Shown here one piece after another: positions 10,101 to 19,171 of a stretch of 64,000 nucleotides of DNA. How positions within the stretch are numbered: position 1 is the first letter of the stretch; the number at the start of each line of letters is the position of its first letter. Below the pieces are notes generated by a model, which was not told where the DNA came from, searched no databases, and saw only the letters and a program-made list of their open reading frames with translations. Source of the stretch: Micrasema longulum (lineage: Eukaryota; Arthropoda; Insecta; Trichoptera; Brachycentridae); assembly GCA_022494885.1 (NCBI GenBank), contig JAGVSM010001245.1, positions 38,753 through 102,752 on the forward strand, given 5' to 3'. The translations under genes were made by a program, and so were the position numbers.

Positions 10101-13100
10101 TTGGAAAAGTGCATCTTTGCCGAACGAGAAAAGCTTCCCGAAACACCTCTCCGTATTCTGATAGTCTTGGCATCTGTGTGCATAAAGAAGATACAGAAGG
10201 ACATTATAATTACTTAATTAAATTCAGGAAAAAAGAGAAGTACATTCTTCACCAACTTCGATTGGATGACAGTTTATTTTATGTTTTAGATCTAATTTGA
10301 ATACTTTCCGAGTACCAGATGATTCAGTGGAGGTGGCTCAAATTCAGAAGAAAGCTACCGAGTTCTGTGCCAGGTTCTCAAGAAATCACCTGTACCAAGT
10401 TGGAAGACATGTTAGTATGAAATAAAATTCGCTTGTCTATCGTCTAATTATATACCTAATAAAAAAACTACATTAATGTGAAATGCAACTACGATCAAAA
10501 ACTGAAAATAAAAGAAACATAAATAGTACTTGCGCAAGAACAACAAAACATCTCAACTGATAAGGTGTCTTTTTATCATAATTAAATCCTACAAAAAATT
10601 TGTTGACAATTTTTTTAATTACTTCAAAACACCTTATAGAATTGTACAAAACCACAAAAAAACAAATCATTTTTAACTGTCGGTACGTTCATATTCAAAT
10701 ATTCACTGTTCTTCCTATCGGCATGAACAGAGGCAGGTTAGTTCTGGAAGCCGAGAGGTAAAATGGTATGTGCTGATGCTGTCAGAGATATCAGTCTGGA
10801 AACCCAAAAAGTTTTTTGCTTTGAAAGATGCACTTATTGTTTAAAAGTAAATTACACAGTCTGGATGAAATAATCAACAAAAAATAATTCAATCTGTTTC
10901 TTTTTTGGGTTATTCTGTGTGTTTTGGATTTGTTCCGACGTTTCGGCTACCATTACCTTCAGGGTAAACTGAGTTTTTTAATAAAAATGTATGTGTTTAT
11001 GTACCAGTAATTTGTACCCTGACGCAGGTGGCAGTAGGCATATTTCTATTAATTTGTGTAGTATGTAGTGCTTAGAACCATGTTGAGTTTAATTTACGCC
11101 CGTCATTTTTGTTTATGTTATTTGGGTGTCTGTGTATTTCAATTGCCTCTTTTATTATTCGTGCACTGTAATTACTGGGTTTATGTAAAAAAATTGTTTC
11201 GAAGGTGAAAAAATGTCCGGTGTCTATAAAGTGTTCCGCTATTGCCTACTGCCGACTGTGACACGGTACAAATTACTAGTTCATAAACACATACTTTTTT
11301 CTACAAAACACACAGTTTACCTGAAGATGGCTCCAGCAATGGTAGCCGAAACATCGGAACAAATCCAACACACGCGGTATCACCCAAAAAAGAAACATAT
11401 TGACAACAGTGACCGTGAAAACCTTTGCACCTATTGAATGAAATATTTAGTCTAAAATGTTATGTCTCTTCATCTAATTCATACAGCAACCAGTCTTATA
11501 ATGTATATTTGCTGGCAACTAATTGTTATTTTAAGATTATAAGTAATTGAAGCTTCTGAGCCATGAACAACCGGTTTACCATTGATATTTATTTTTATTT
11601 GTGTGTACATTTTTTTCATTACAGTTGAATGAAATCACCAAAACCCTCAATTATTGTCTTCCATACAATCAATGGAAACAAAATGCTGCGCAGTCCAAAA
11701 GTGTCATCACTTTACACCAACTCGTCTTCCAAGCATATTTGGTAAAGTTCCTATTTTCATTTCACAACATACGTTATATTCATAATCATCTTTTTCATTC
11801 TGCATTGTGCAATGCAATAGTATACCAATTACCGAGTATTTTAAGCATTTATAGAAAGTAAGATAATCAGACTTTGCTTCAGATGGTAAACTACGAAATA
11901 CTAATGACGTATCGTCGACAGTAGTCCATCATGGCATAACTTATATTTTACCACTTTTTTAAGAATTTAAATTCTTTTTTGTCTTTATGCGTGCTCAGTA
12001 AAATTATATATTTTTGAACCAAAAGTGTCATTTGTTTTTTTTTGTACACGTTAAAGTTTCGGTGTATTTAAAAATTCCACTATACTCTTATTATTTGGTT
12101 TGCTTTTCAAATTAAATTCAAATTCAAAAAAGCAAATGAAGTATTATTTACTTACGTCTTGTTTTAATCGATTAATTATTCAGATTGTAATCCTGTTATT
12201 TTTCTAGATGTTCCAACGCCATATGCGTATAGTGTGGGGATTCGGAGGCACACAGGAGAAATTGCACACTCTTCTTCAGCTGACTCTAGAGATCAACAGA
12301 GTCTGTGTTTCTCATCAGGATCCTACGGATGCATCTTATGCTGTGAGATTTTTATATTATCTAAACCCTTACATTATTTATTTATTGAAAACTTAATATG
12401 CATATACAATTTATATACTTATGACGGCGGGCATATTGTCTTAAGGCAATTTTTTCCTACCTACCTTTGGGTTTGCCGAACGGTTTTCCATTCAGTTTGA
12501 GAATGTTACAAGTACATAGACATGTTGAATCTTACGATTTTATACAAAATTAAAAACAAAGATTAACTAAAAAATATTTTAAAAAATAACACTATACAAT
12601 GAAGAGAGGAGAGGGGATGGGAAGGAAAGAAGAAGGATAAAGGAACTACTTCAATATTTAGATAGTGACATTTCAATCTTGACTGAAATGTAAATAAAGA
12701 AGGGACGTCTCTAGCATTAGTGTGTAGATTATTCCACAATCGAGCAGCTACTACTGTGAAAGAGGAGGCAAGAAAATTAGAGCAATGAAGTGGTATTAAA
12801 AGGGTTCTCTTGTTACTAGAACGGAGAGATAGTCAGTGTTGTGATAGAGGTTGGAATCGCTCTCTCAGATAAACAGGCGAAGTGGGATTATTTTAAATAT
12901 TGTGAAGATGTGATAGAATGTGAATGTTTCTTCTATGCCTCACACTGAGCCAGTGTAGTTGCGTGCGATATTCGGTTATGTGGTCGAATTTGCAAATATC
13001 AAAGATATAACGTATACAAACATTCTGCAATCGTTTCAACTTATCGAATAATTCAGAGTTAGCATCTGGATAACATACATCTGCATAATCAAGGAGTGGA

Positions 13101-16100
13101 AGAATAAGCTCTGGACTAATGTTCGCTTAACATTAATTGGCAAGAAATTCTGTAATCTTTTAAGTGAGTGCAAACTGCTATAAAGTTTACGACTAACTTC
13201 TTTAACCTGATAGTGCCACCCTAATTGTTTATGAATGATAATGCCTAAGTTTTTTACTAAAGCATGAATAGAATTTCTGTACCATCTATTTTGAAAAGAG
13301 GAAGTGTGGAAAAATTCACTTTTTAATAAATTTTTTATTAAATTTATTATTATATTGTATTTTCTTTTAAATATTTTTTTCTTCAATGGACCTACTCTAC
13401 GACTTAATCAACATCGTATTAAACAAAATTATGACTATTATTGGTGTCAAGATACAAATTATATACAATTTATTTTTTTAAACGTTCGTTATAGTTGATG
13501 CCAATTCCCTTATTTTATTTACTACCCAAGTTACTTATTTTCAGTAGATTCCAATTTATATTTTTTATTTTACAATAATTCACAATAATTATATAGCACA
13601 ATAACTTAGTACTGGTCAGAGCTACATAAGCTGACATCTATTGTGACGAGTCCCAGTTAATTAGATCTCATCCTCTAAGCCTAGGTTTTTAAAGAGCCTG
13701 GCTACTGAGTAAAAGGCGAGTGTTCTCATATTGCTAAATCTCCCCCTCCAAGCCCGGGTCCTTAAAGTATCGAGCAATTAGATAGGGGGCGAGCGCTCTA
13801 AAATCCTCAGGTTTAATCAGTGATCCCCCGGCTTCTTTTGTGATATAAAACGTACAAACATAATAGTTGGTGCATTAAGTTAATTAAAATAAAATATAAT
13901 TAGTTTACTCTAATCAATTAAGTGTGGTCTTGTTGCCATTCCGGTATTTTAATTTCAGGAATTGGAAAACATTTGCCAAAAACTCATCGAGTCCTTGAAT
14001 GAAATCCCAGATGACAACAACTCGACACATTCTGTGTCTATAGTGGAATATCAGGTTCTGTCCCCAGCAGTTGCACCAAGAAAGGTAAATAAATAAAAGA
14101 CAATATAACACAAAATATTGATTCTTTTTTGAAATAATCTTTCCGTTTCTTTGCCTAATTTTAAATTAAAGATGTTTAATAAAATAATTAAAACCATTTT
14201 GTTTTTAACCACTTTTTTTTTTCTTCTACCGACCGGTTCCAAAGTTTTACTAGCTTCTTTATCAAGGCTTACTTGATCTAAGCGTTAGACGCCTGTCAGC
14301 TAGTTCATCTGGAATGCATAGTTCCCTTAGATATTCCGGAGCAGAGTTGTGCAGTGACTTATACATAAGCCAACAGAGTTTGTATTCGACCCTCTGTGGA
14401 AAACGTAGCCAGTGTAGTTCCCGAAGTAGTGGAGTGATATGACTGAACTTAGAGATTCCGAAAATAAGTCTCGCTGCGGCATTCAATTCAGATTGTTGTT
14501 AACATGTTATCATTTATAATTTTAACGCAACATGTTTGGCCTTGACAGTTGTGATGTCAAGATTCGTGACAGTGTTCTATTTAAATTTAAGCGGTCACAA
14601 ACAAAGGTCAAAATTTAACCGAATCGTGACGTATAGGGGGCGTGACCAATACAATCGGAAATTAAAATGATAAAATTTGAAATCATTTTTTGTGCTACTA
14701 ATAAATACGAAAAAAAAACATTTTTGCTCAACAGTATATACCCTTCTTCTTCAGCTTTCTGTCCTCCACTGCTGGATATAGGCCTCTTCCATATCCTTCC
14801 ATTTCTTTCAGTCGGTTGCTGCTTGCAGCCAATTTTTACCTCACACAGCATCTATGTCGTCATTAATTTTTAATTGTAAAAAAAAAACCTGATATTTCCC
14901 TATCATGGTGCTCATTTCGTTATTTGATTTAGTGGATTATTAGAAAGTTATAATATCATTAAAAAGTTTCTTGTGAAGATGTAAAAAAGCAAATAAGATG
15001 TAATTTGTAAAATATTGAATATATATTTTATGTTTTGATAAATGTCTTCTATGCATGGTTAGTATCAGCCTGTGATCAAAGATTTTTTTTATGGCCTCAG
15101 ATTTTATGTGTTCAAATTTTTGTTTGTATTCCTGTAGGTGAAATCAGCCGACAGCAGAATCTATTATGGTGGCTATAACGAACAAAATATTAAGTTATCA
15201 AGTCAGAATCCAGTTAGAAAAAGAATTGAGAGTACTATGTCAGGTTTGCACATATTTAATTTCAACCATTTCCAAAATTCTATGCCCTTTCTTGTCTGGC
15301 TGTATTCACAATTAATATTGATCTGCATGTTAGTTATAAGCAGAAATTAAATTCTGTCTTTTTTTCATTTGGAAAGTCATTCATTACAATATGAAGGGTA
15401 CACAGACAAAATGGGTTAGTTTGATTTTCATGATATATATGCCATTATTTTTCTTCTGAATGAATTCTGTAGAACGGCATATTTGGAACTAACTAAATGT
15501 GACTTTTTGTCTTATAAATTATAGGAAAAACATAGTCACAGCTGGCAAAACACAATGAAAAATGCGATGGTTCAGTCTGTTCAAGGAAGGAGTTTTTATG
15601 TGGATTTTTTTCTTCTTTTTTTCTATGCTTCTGTGTAAAAATATGTTTTGCATTAAATAAATTTAAAACTGATGTGATCAAATATACCTTTTGTACAAAT
15701 ATGAAATATGAGGAATTTGTATAAAAAAACAAGTTTAGCTCAATTATTCATAATTTTTATTTTATACCCTTCAAAGTGATCAAATCGCCATTAATATATT
15801 CATACATCCAGGTCTCCACCCGCAACTATGCGCTGAACGATCGTGACAGATTTGCTATGACCTTTTTAATGAAAATTGATCAAAATTTGCTAAATGGTCG
15901 TTTACACAGCTGCCACAGTCCTACCAAGATTAAGATGAGTAAAAAATACCAATATCTTGAGCGCAGTTCTTTTAAATCACAAATTTTGGGTCATATGTGA
16001 ACATAACAGTATGAATCCAGTATTCCACAAACAAGATTTTTATTATTATTTTTGCTCTCTTGTTAAACTCATTGCTTATTGATGAGCCCATGTTTTTCGT

Positions 16101-19077
16101 GTTCCCTTCATTTATTAAGTACTTTGTTTAAAATATGGTAAATCCATTTTTGTCATCAGAAACCTATTTTCTATAAAATAATTGTTTCTTTTAGGAGATC
16201 GATATTCAATGTATAGAACTAAGCCACTTTCCAAAATGATCAACCAAAATAAGCATTGGAACCCGGGACCGCACAAAAGCAAAAGCACAACGAGAATGTA
16301 AGCTTCGACTTCTTCTAATTAAATTTTATCTCATCATCCGTGAGTTTATTCACTCATGTTTAAATTTCTAAATAAATTTGAACAACGTTTTAAATAATTT
16401 GCAGTCAGGCGAATCAGAATAAAGGCTGGCTAAAGACGGATCATATCTTTACGCCGAACAAGCCACTCACTTACAGGAAGTTTGGTAGAAATGTGTGCAC
16501 CGATCAGTACAACTCTGCCAACATCAACACTCCAAAACAGACGAACAGCGCCCAGCACAGTAAACGGCAGAAATATAAACCACACAATGATATGGAAATC
16601 AAAATCACAACTAAACCCAACTCTGTTTGTGATCAAGTAAGTATGTAGCAGCAGTTAGCTAGGTCACATGGTGCAAATGCCTCCTGAGAGCCTTGCCTAT
16701 TTTACAATGAGTATCAGGTTCTTGGCATCCTTGACATTTGTCGTCATCTCATGTCAGAACTTGGGGAAGCCCACCTAACTTGGATGTTCTTTGTCAATAA
16801 CATATGCTTCAGCTAAGAAGCCATCATGGAATAACTGTAATGATAAAAGTTAATACAATTTCTTTATTTCCTTATTTATAATTTCTTGAAAATTTGTACA
16901 GATTTAAAGCTATTAAGCAATGAATTATGTTTTAGATTATATGCAGTTGCCTGAGGTAAATAATAGACATTGGGCTTAAAAAAGAGACTGTCCGCCGTAA
17001 TCAGCTAACTTCAGCTTCTCTGTCATTCGTCCTTGTCGATTAGTGCGACAGAGACAACATTCTACAAAGCCAAAGTTAGCCGATTGCGGCAGACAGTCTC
17101 TTTCTTAAGCCCGTTGTCTGTTACTCACTGCCGGCTACTGCACATATCTTTCTAAGATTCTTGACAACCCAAAAACAATTATTGTTTTTTTTTTATAAAA
17201 CATCTTAGCTAATAATTCATCATTCCTCTCTCCATACCTAATGGTGCATAAGGCACTACATTGGTATAGGTAACAATGGCAGCGTCAATATCATTATTTT
17301 TATTACAAGACCATAAGATGATCAGTCTTATGTGATAGGTACCAGTCCAGAGACCAGTTTTTTAAATAAATATTTAATGTTAACCTTGTCGGGAATTGAA
17401 TCCGAGACCCCTTGCATGGTAGGCAAACACGCTGACCATTAGACCACGAGGTGGACTAAGACTATTGATTTTATTGCAATTCTTAATTTATTTATTATCT
17501 TCATTCTTCTTCTAGTTTCAATCCTCTGGATTGGTTTCTAGCAAAGCTCTGCATCTCTTTATCTCTTTTGTCACTCGGGTCTGTCCCGCATGGCCCTTCT
17601 ATGGAAATTGTTAAACTAAACCAAAATATTTCATTGATATCATAGTTTTTATGATAGTAATGTTGTTTTATGTGAGGTTCATAGTCCATTGATCCATGAC
17701 ACACACACGTGCAATGATTTCACCTGAAATATAGATCGATGATCGACGACCGATGAAGCAAGTCGACATTTTATATTGAATACAAGACTAACTGTATTGC
17801 ACATAATGACGAGAGCAACGTCTTGCAGTACGTTAACATCGTTCTTGCCAGCATCGTTGTGCGGCATAATTCAAACTATTATTTATTCTCCATATAATAC
17901 ATAAAAAAAATTATACAACACTTTTGTACGCAGTAACTTGGAGTTCGCATCCGTTGTGTGGAGCCCACAATACATAACAAATGTAGAAAATATTGAAAAT
18001 GTTCAACGAAAATTTTTTAAATACCTAGATTATAAAAACAATAAAACGCTTTGTACTTACAGCCAATCTGCCAAACAAAATAGATTTTTTACCCTTGAAA
18101 ATAGACGAACCGTATCTGAATTATGCTATTTACATAAATTATTAAATAATAAAGTAGACTCTTTTAACCTACTCTCCAAAATTAATCTTAATGTCCCCTT
18201 TCGCATGACAAGAAATAAGTATTTATTCCATCTGCCAGTCTGTAGCACTAACTATGCACAACACTCTTTCCTCTATCGTTCTTGCTCTAACTATAATGTT
18301 TTTTTTTTTCATCAATTGATATATTTTACATACCCCTTAATTTATTTTTAAATAAATTAAGACTTATTATTTCTGGCTGCGATACGATCCCACTTACTAT
18401 TTAATGATGCACCCTCCTGAACACTTACTTCCACACTAATACACATAAACACACATTTACACTTACAAATACACATAAACACATCCTTTTGTTGTAACAC
18501 AATTTAATAATATGTATGATTTTTATTTAGAAACTTTGCTGGTCTGTCTTTAAACTGTAATTTTAAAAAAATGTTATTATATCATTGTCGAATGTTTGTT
18601 TCTTTAAAATAAATAAATAATAAAAATAATAAATACACATTAAACAGCAACCTCGTGTCTTCTGTCAATCTCTAACTGGAGTAGGAGCTCCAACCCTCAG
18701 CAATTTAATTCCTATATATGTATATAAATCATTGGTCTGCCATGAACTCTTTTCGTGGCTCTTTTCTTACTTACTTTTAATTTAAGCAAATCTCTGGGTA
18801 CACTACCCCTAAGTAATCTTTTTGGTCTGCTTTTTTAAGGGCTAAGTTGCACTTAAACATATTTTTTTTTTATTATTGTTTTTAGGACAATGATAACGCA
18901 ACGGATAGGATATGCTTCCCCAAAAATTTGGACTTCAAAACAATCCATGAACCAGCGGCAACTGCCACATGTTCCCATTTTGATGACAAAGATCTGGTTG
19001 ACGTGTTGATTCCCCTCTTGTCAAAACACTTCCAGAAGATCCACCCCGATGTAAGTGATTTTAATTTATTTTCTTAG
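4035..19077 (+). CDS. Unrecognised 12-exon gene, protein of about 555 residues
   Basis: I joined exons 4035-4104, 5353-5478, 7175-7272, 8661-8902, 10290-10410, 11625-11741, 12208-12342, 13959-14084, 15138-15243, 16195-16297, 16405-16636 and 18886-19077. All internal borders have AG/GT sites and all phases agree, giving one frame without stops. The product starts MSYFNQGNCQLHPKSS and is charged up to about residue 180 (RRQRAKKRD near 37-45). Residues about 165-350 look helical (TEKLKAIRLKLKQVLELIG, HQLVFQAYLMFQRHMRIVWG). About 350-500 is basic, Asn/Lys/Ser-rich and probably disordered. The end has DLVDVLIPLLSKHFQKIHPD. I see no signal peptide, membrane segment, zinc finger or catalytic motif. 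The layout would fit a coiled-coil or scaffold protein, but that is a guess. Introns hold transposons; the 3' end faces the LIM gene. Confidence 0.8.
4262..5049 (+). mobile_element. P-element-like (THAP) non-autonomous transposon, copy A
   Basis: This 788-bp element starts CATAGAATTAAGAATAGTCC and ends with the inverse, GGACTATTTTTAATTCTATG; CA...TG ends are typical of the P superfamily. Inside, 4409-4513 encodes a THAP-like start, MPCCVLLKCRNTARILKKQD. About 4618-4702 encodes a transposase-like C-terminus with GPRINQLCGGNLADIIFETS before a stop. The middle of a transposase is missing, so this is an internal-deletion derivative. Copy B at 51981-52806 is in reverse orientation. The two 8-bp flanks here (GTTAATAG and GATGGCAC) do not match. 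It sits in intron 1 of the host gene. Confidence 0.82.
4409..4513 (+). pseudogene. THAP-domain first exon inside the P-like element
   Basis: This is a 34-codon frame. Its first 24 residues match the start of THAP zinc fingers: Met-Pro-x-Cys, a second Cys five residues on, then Lys-x-Asp-Gly-Ile-x-Phe-His. The rest of the C2CH finger is absent, so it cannot fold as a full domain. A GT donor-like site after GATG (about 4470) is in phase 1. Confidence 0.6.
5047..5139. repeat. Hairpin-forming inverted repeat next to the P-like element
   Basis: The left arm, from about 5047, contains GCACTTTTATAATT and TATTGAAAAATGACATTT. The right arm, to about 5139, is its near-perfect inverse around a loop of about 8 bases. 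Arms are roughly 42 bp. It overlaps the last bases of P-like copy A, which may be why no target duplication is seen there. Confidence 0.75.
5353..5478 (+). CDS. Exon 2 of the unrecognised gene
   Basis: Acceptor TTTATAG ends at 5352 and donor GTATCA starts at 5479; phases are 1 in and 1 out. It encodes EEDLSLAVGKVRRQRAKKRD and then TVWTNYCASQIEKLFLPDPK, a charged, probably helical stretch. It is too short to stand out as an open frame and was found by phase matching. Confidence 0.75.
5825..6003 (-). mobile_element. tRNA-derived SINE, family 1
   Basis: The minus strand reads from the tRNA-like head (GGTCCCGTGGCTAGTGTTGT, then a B box GGTTCGAACC) into the shared body ending TCAAAATTGAAATATT. 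Related copies lie near 9799, 23247, 35610, 54512, 56095 and 62645. It is in intron 2 of the host gene. Confidence 0.8.
6118..6178 (+). repeat. tRNA-like SINE head, family 3
   Basis: GTCTCATGGTGTACTGGTTA followed by TTGCGTTTGCCAGG resembles a tRNA head with an A box. A reverse copy is at 44690-44745. It ends in a TAAA run. Confidence 0.5.
6487..6545. repeat. Short conserved motif, copy 1 of 4
   Basis: TCACTGGGGTTTCCCGTGCC followed by GAGGA. The same core, CACTGGGGTNNCCNGTGCCG, recurs at about 53925-53958 and 56282-56312 (both reversed) and at 60975-61000. The sequence around it differs from copy to copy. Confidence 0.6.
6855..7135 (+). mobile_element. Repeat family X, copy
   Basis: It starts CAGGCATTGCCTGGTGTG, contains AAGCCAATGACAGGTCACTG and ends AACTCCCCGAAAGTGAAATC..TTACACAAACTCAAA. 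It matches the other X copies. The ATG at 7096 lies in this repeat, so the frame starting there is not the true gene start. Confidence 0.75.
7175..7272 (+). CDS. Exon 3 of the unrecognised gene
   Basis: Acceptor AATTTCAG ends at 7174 and donor GTAATT starts at 7273; phase 1 in, phase 0 out. It encodes an acidic segment including NFEEDHFTKSNSDDEASK. An open frame from 7096 runs into it through the repeat and gives a false hydrophobic leader, which I reject. Confidence 0.75.
7770..7935 (-). pseudogene. CR1/L2-like LINE C-terminal fragment
   Basis: On the minus strand the sequence matches the polymerase C-terminal part seen at 42348-42660 (GAGAGCATTTCATGCCATAG is shared almost exactly, as is the CGTCAGCTAGTTCATC part). 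It is short and frameshifted. Confidence 0.65.
7985..8650. repeat. Degenerate repeats of an AAACTTGTCTTTATYTCTATG-like unit
   Basis: The phrase AAACTTGTCTTTATTTCT, with small changes, recurs about eight to ten times in intron 3 (for example at 8017, 8171, 8224, 8245, 8505 and 8560). Spacing is irregular. Confidence 0.5.
8661..8902 (+). CDS. Exon 4 of the unrecognised gene
   Basis: Acceptor TTGATTCCAG ends at 8660; donor GTGAGT starts at 8903; phase 0 in, phase 2 out. It encodes 80 codons, including TDEEFATNMSEYLMRANKKK and TEKLKAIRLKLKQVLELI; the latter is a heptad-like leucine/isoleucine pattern. Confidence 0.85.
9009..9777 (-). pseudogene. 5'-truncated LINE, C-terminal domain and 3' end
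   Basis: The minus-strand frame 9777-9262 encodes IWNPQNAIYITRRENIQNKF, then KCLKYKTGVSYVSTLAAS and LQYRRVCTDQLLLHEIMTG, the thumb/C-terminal part of a CR1/Jockey-type polymerase. The 3' end (TACTATAAATATGTATGTAG, then TAAAA units) runs down to about 9009. A close relative on the plus strand at 61105-61905 shares both protein and tail, so both belong to one family truncated at nearly the same point. Confidence 0.85.
9799..9990 (+). mobile_element. tRNA-derived SINE, family 1
   Basis: Head TGTGGTCCTGTGGCTAGTGT, B box GGTTCGAATCC, body AACTTGATTCCATTTTCTAA and AACTCGTTGAAAATGG, with a 3' region ending AACGCAAATATTTC. In intron 4 of the host gene, just beside the LINE tail. Confidence 0.88.
10290..10410 (+). 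CDS. Exon 5 of the unrecognised gene
   Basis: Acceptor GTTTTAG ends at 10289; donor GTTAGT starts at 10411; phase 2 in, phase 0 out. It encodes SNLNTFRVPDDSVEVAQIQK and then KATEFCARFSRNHLYQVGRH, an amphipathic-looking segment. Confidence 0.8.
10872..11436. mobile_element. Fold-back element with hammerhead-like core (Penelope-like?), copy 1
   Basis: The left arm (10894-11041) and right arm (11244-11400) are imperfect inverses of about 150 bp around a loop of about 200 bp. The right arm holds CTGAAGATGGCTCC (from 11321), a 4-bp stem and GCCGAAAC (to 11352), like the CUGANGA...GAAA core of a hammerhead ribozyme with one extra base. The left arm carries the same core reversed (10940-10962) with CTGAAGG. 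ATGAAATA occurs on both sides (about 10864 and 11431), a possible target duplication. Copy 2 is at 38946-39356. Confidence 0.65.
11625..11741 (+). CDS. Exon 6 of the unrecognised gene
   Basis: Acceptor TTTCATTACAG ends at 11624; donor GTAAAG starts at 11742; phase 0 both ends. It encodes 39 codons with LNEITKTLNYCLPYNQWKQN and ITLHQLVFQAYL. Confidence 0.82.
12208..12342 (+). CDS. Exon 7 of the unrecognised gene
   Basis: Acceptor TTTTTCTAG ends at 12207; donor GTGAGA starts at 12343; phase 0 both ends. It encodes 45 codons with MFQRHMRIVWGFGGTQEKLH and TLLQLTLEINRVCV. The opening ATG is internal to the gene, not a start. Confidence 0.82.
12580..13330 (-). pseudogene. LINE reverse transcriptase C-terminal remnant
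   Basis: Minus-strand frames give KNLGIIIHKQLGWHYQVKEV and LYSSLHSLKRLQNFLPINVK (about 13240-13100), then DVCYPDANSELFDKLKRLQN and HWLSVRHRRN further down, after frameshifts. This is the thumb/C-terminal region of a CR1/L2-type polymerase. The copy lies in intron 7 and is decayed. Confidence 0.75.
13331..13958. other. Intron 7 remainder
   Basis: AT-rich. At 13670-13800 two similar 60-bp stretches (TTTTTAAAGAGCCTGG.. and GTCCTTAAAGTATCGA..) look like an old tandem duplication. I recognise nothing else. Confidence 0.4.
13959..14084 (+). CDS. Exon 8 of the unrecognised gene
   Basis: Acceptor TTTCAG ends at 13958; donor GTAAAT starts at 14085; phase 0 both ends. It encodes 42 codons with ELENICQKLIESLNEIPDDN and SIVEYQVLSPAVAPRK, passing from a helix-like stretch into a proline-containing linker. 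Confidence 0.8.
14255..14505 (-). pseudogene. CR1/L2-like LINE C-terminal fragment
   Basis: The minus-strand frame 14486-14262 encodes MNAAARLIFGISKFSHITPL, then LRELHWLRFPQRVEYKLCWL and YLRELCIPDELADRR. The same domain is at 42348-42660 (nearly identical) and in pieces at 7770 and 47815. In intron 8. Confidence 0.82.
14520..14720 (+). repeat. Repeat family R14, copy 1
   Basis: It begins AACGCAACATGTTTGGCCTT and continues with a GTCAAGATTCGTGACA and a GAATCGTGACGTAT motif. A second copy is at 41552-41760. The two GTGACGT-like motifs are in inverted order, suggesting a small terminal-inverted-repeat element. Confidence 0.6.
15138..15243 (+). CDS. Exon 9 of the unrecognised gene
   Basis: Acceptor CCTGTAG ends at 15137; donor GTTTGC starts at 15244; phase 0 in, phase 1 out. 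It encodes VKSADSRIYYGGYNEQNIKL and SSQNPVRKRIESTMS, the start of the basic, low-complexity C-terminal part. Confidence 0.8.
16195..16297 (+). CDS. Exon 10 of the unrecognised gene
   Basis: Acceptor TTTCTTTTAG ends at 16194; donor GTAAGC starts at 16298; phase 1 in, phase 2 out. It encodes DRYSMYRTKPLSKMINQNKH and WNPGPHKSKSTTR. The frame joins exon 9 directly; an open stretch at 15810-16000 between them does not fit. Confidence 0.82.
16405..16636 (+). CDS. Exon 11 of the unrecognised gene
   Basis: Acceptor AATTTGCAG ends at 16404; donor GTAAGT starts at 16637; phase 2 in, phase 0 out. It encodes 77 codons rich in Asn, Lys, Gln and Thr, for example QANQNKGWLKTDHIFTPNKP and HSKRQKYKPHND. Probably disordered. 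Confidence 0.85.
16963..17120. mobile_element. Hairpin MITE of about 155 bp
   Basis: The left end (GGGCTTAAAAAAGAGACTGT, then CCGCCGTAATCAGCTAACTT) and the right end are imperfect inverses with arms of roughly 60 bp. In intron 11. Confidence 0.75.
17215..17458 (-). mobile_element. tRNA-derived SINE, family 2
   Basis: On the minus strand the head has TCTAATGGTCAGCGTGTTTG, TGCAAGGGGTCTCGGATTC and an A/B-box layout. The body has CTGGACTGGTACC, and the 3' part has CACCATTAGGTATGG, as in the other family-2 copies (27540, 46215, 57852, 63055). Confidence 0.75.
17900..18630 (+). pseudogene. 5'-truncated LINE, C-terminal domain and 3' end
   Basis: 17938-18351 encodes EFASVVWSPQYITNVENIEN, then VQRKFFKYLDYKNNKTL and FTLENRRTVSELCYLHKLLN, the C-terminal part of a CR1/Jockey-type polymerase. 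It ends in AAATAAATAAATAATAAAAA near 18625. In intron 11. Confidence 0.85.
18886..19077 (+). CDS. Exon 12 (probable last exon) of the unrecognised gene
   Basis: Acceptor TTGTTTTTAG ends at 18885; phase 0. It encodes DNDNATDRICFPKNLDFKTI and, after further residues, DLVDVLIPLLSKHFQKIHPD. Reading on gives eight more codons and TAG at 19075-19077, with AATAAA at 19166-19171. However, 19051 reads GTAAGT, a strong donor, so a further exon is possible (a TTACTTCAG acceptor at about 19507 opens 17 codons to a stop). The coding part to 19050 is much firmer than the exact end. Confidence 0.65.
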   Translation, partial: DNDNATDRICFPKNLDFKTIHEPAATATCSHFDDKDLVDVLIPLLSKHFQKIHPDVSDFNLFS

Positions 19078-19165
19078 ACCTTAATATCAAAGACATTTAC
19101 AAACTGACTGAAATAATCCCATTTTTGGTCGTACTATATTATGAGATTTCAAGAACACTGCTTCA

Positions 19166-19171
19166 AATAAA
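19166..19171 (+). terminator. Candidate poly(A) signal for the unrecognised gene
   Basis: AATAAA lies 89 bases after the TAG at 19077. It fits only if the donor-like site at 19051 is not used. Confidence 0.4.

Noticed and set aside
15776..16000. 74-codon open frame between exons 9 and 10
   Set aside because: Its frame does not fit the phase-1 end of exon 9; joining there meets a stop. Exon 10 follows exon 9 in frame directly.
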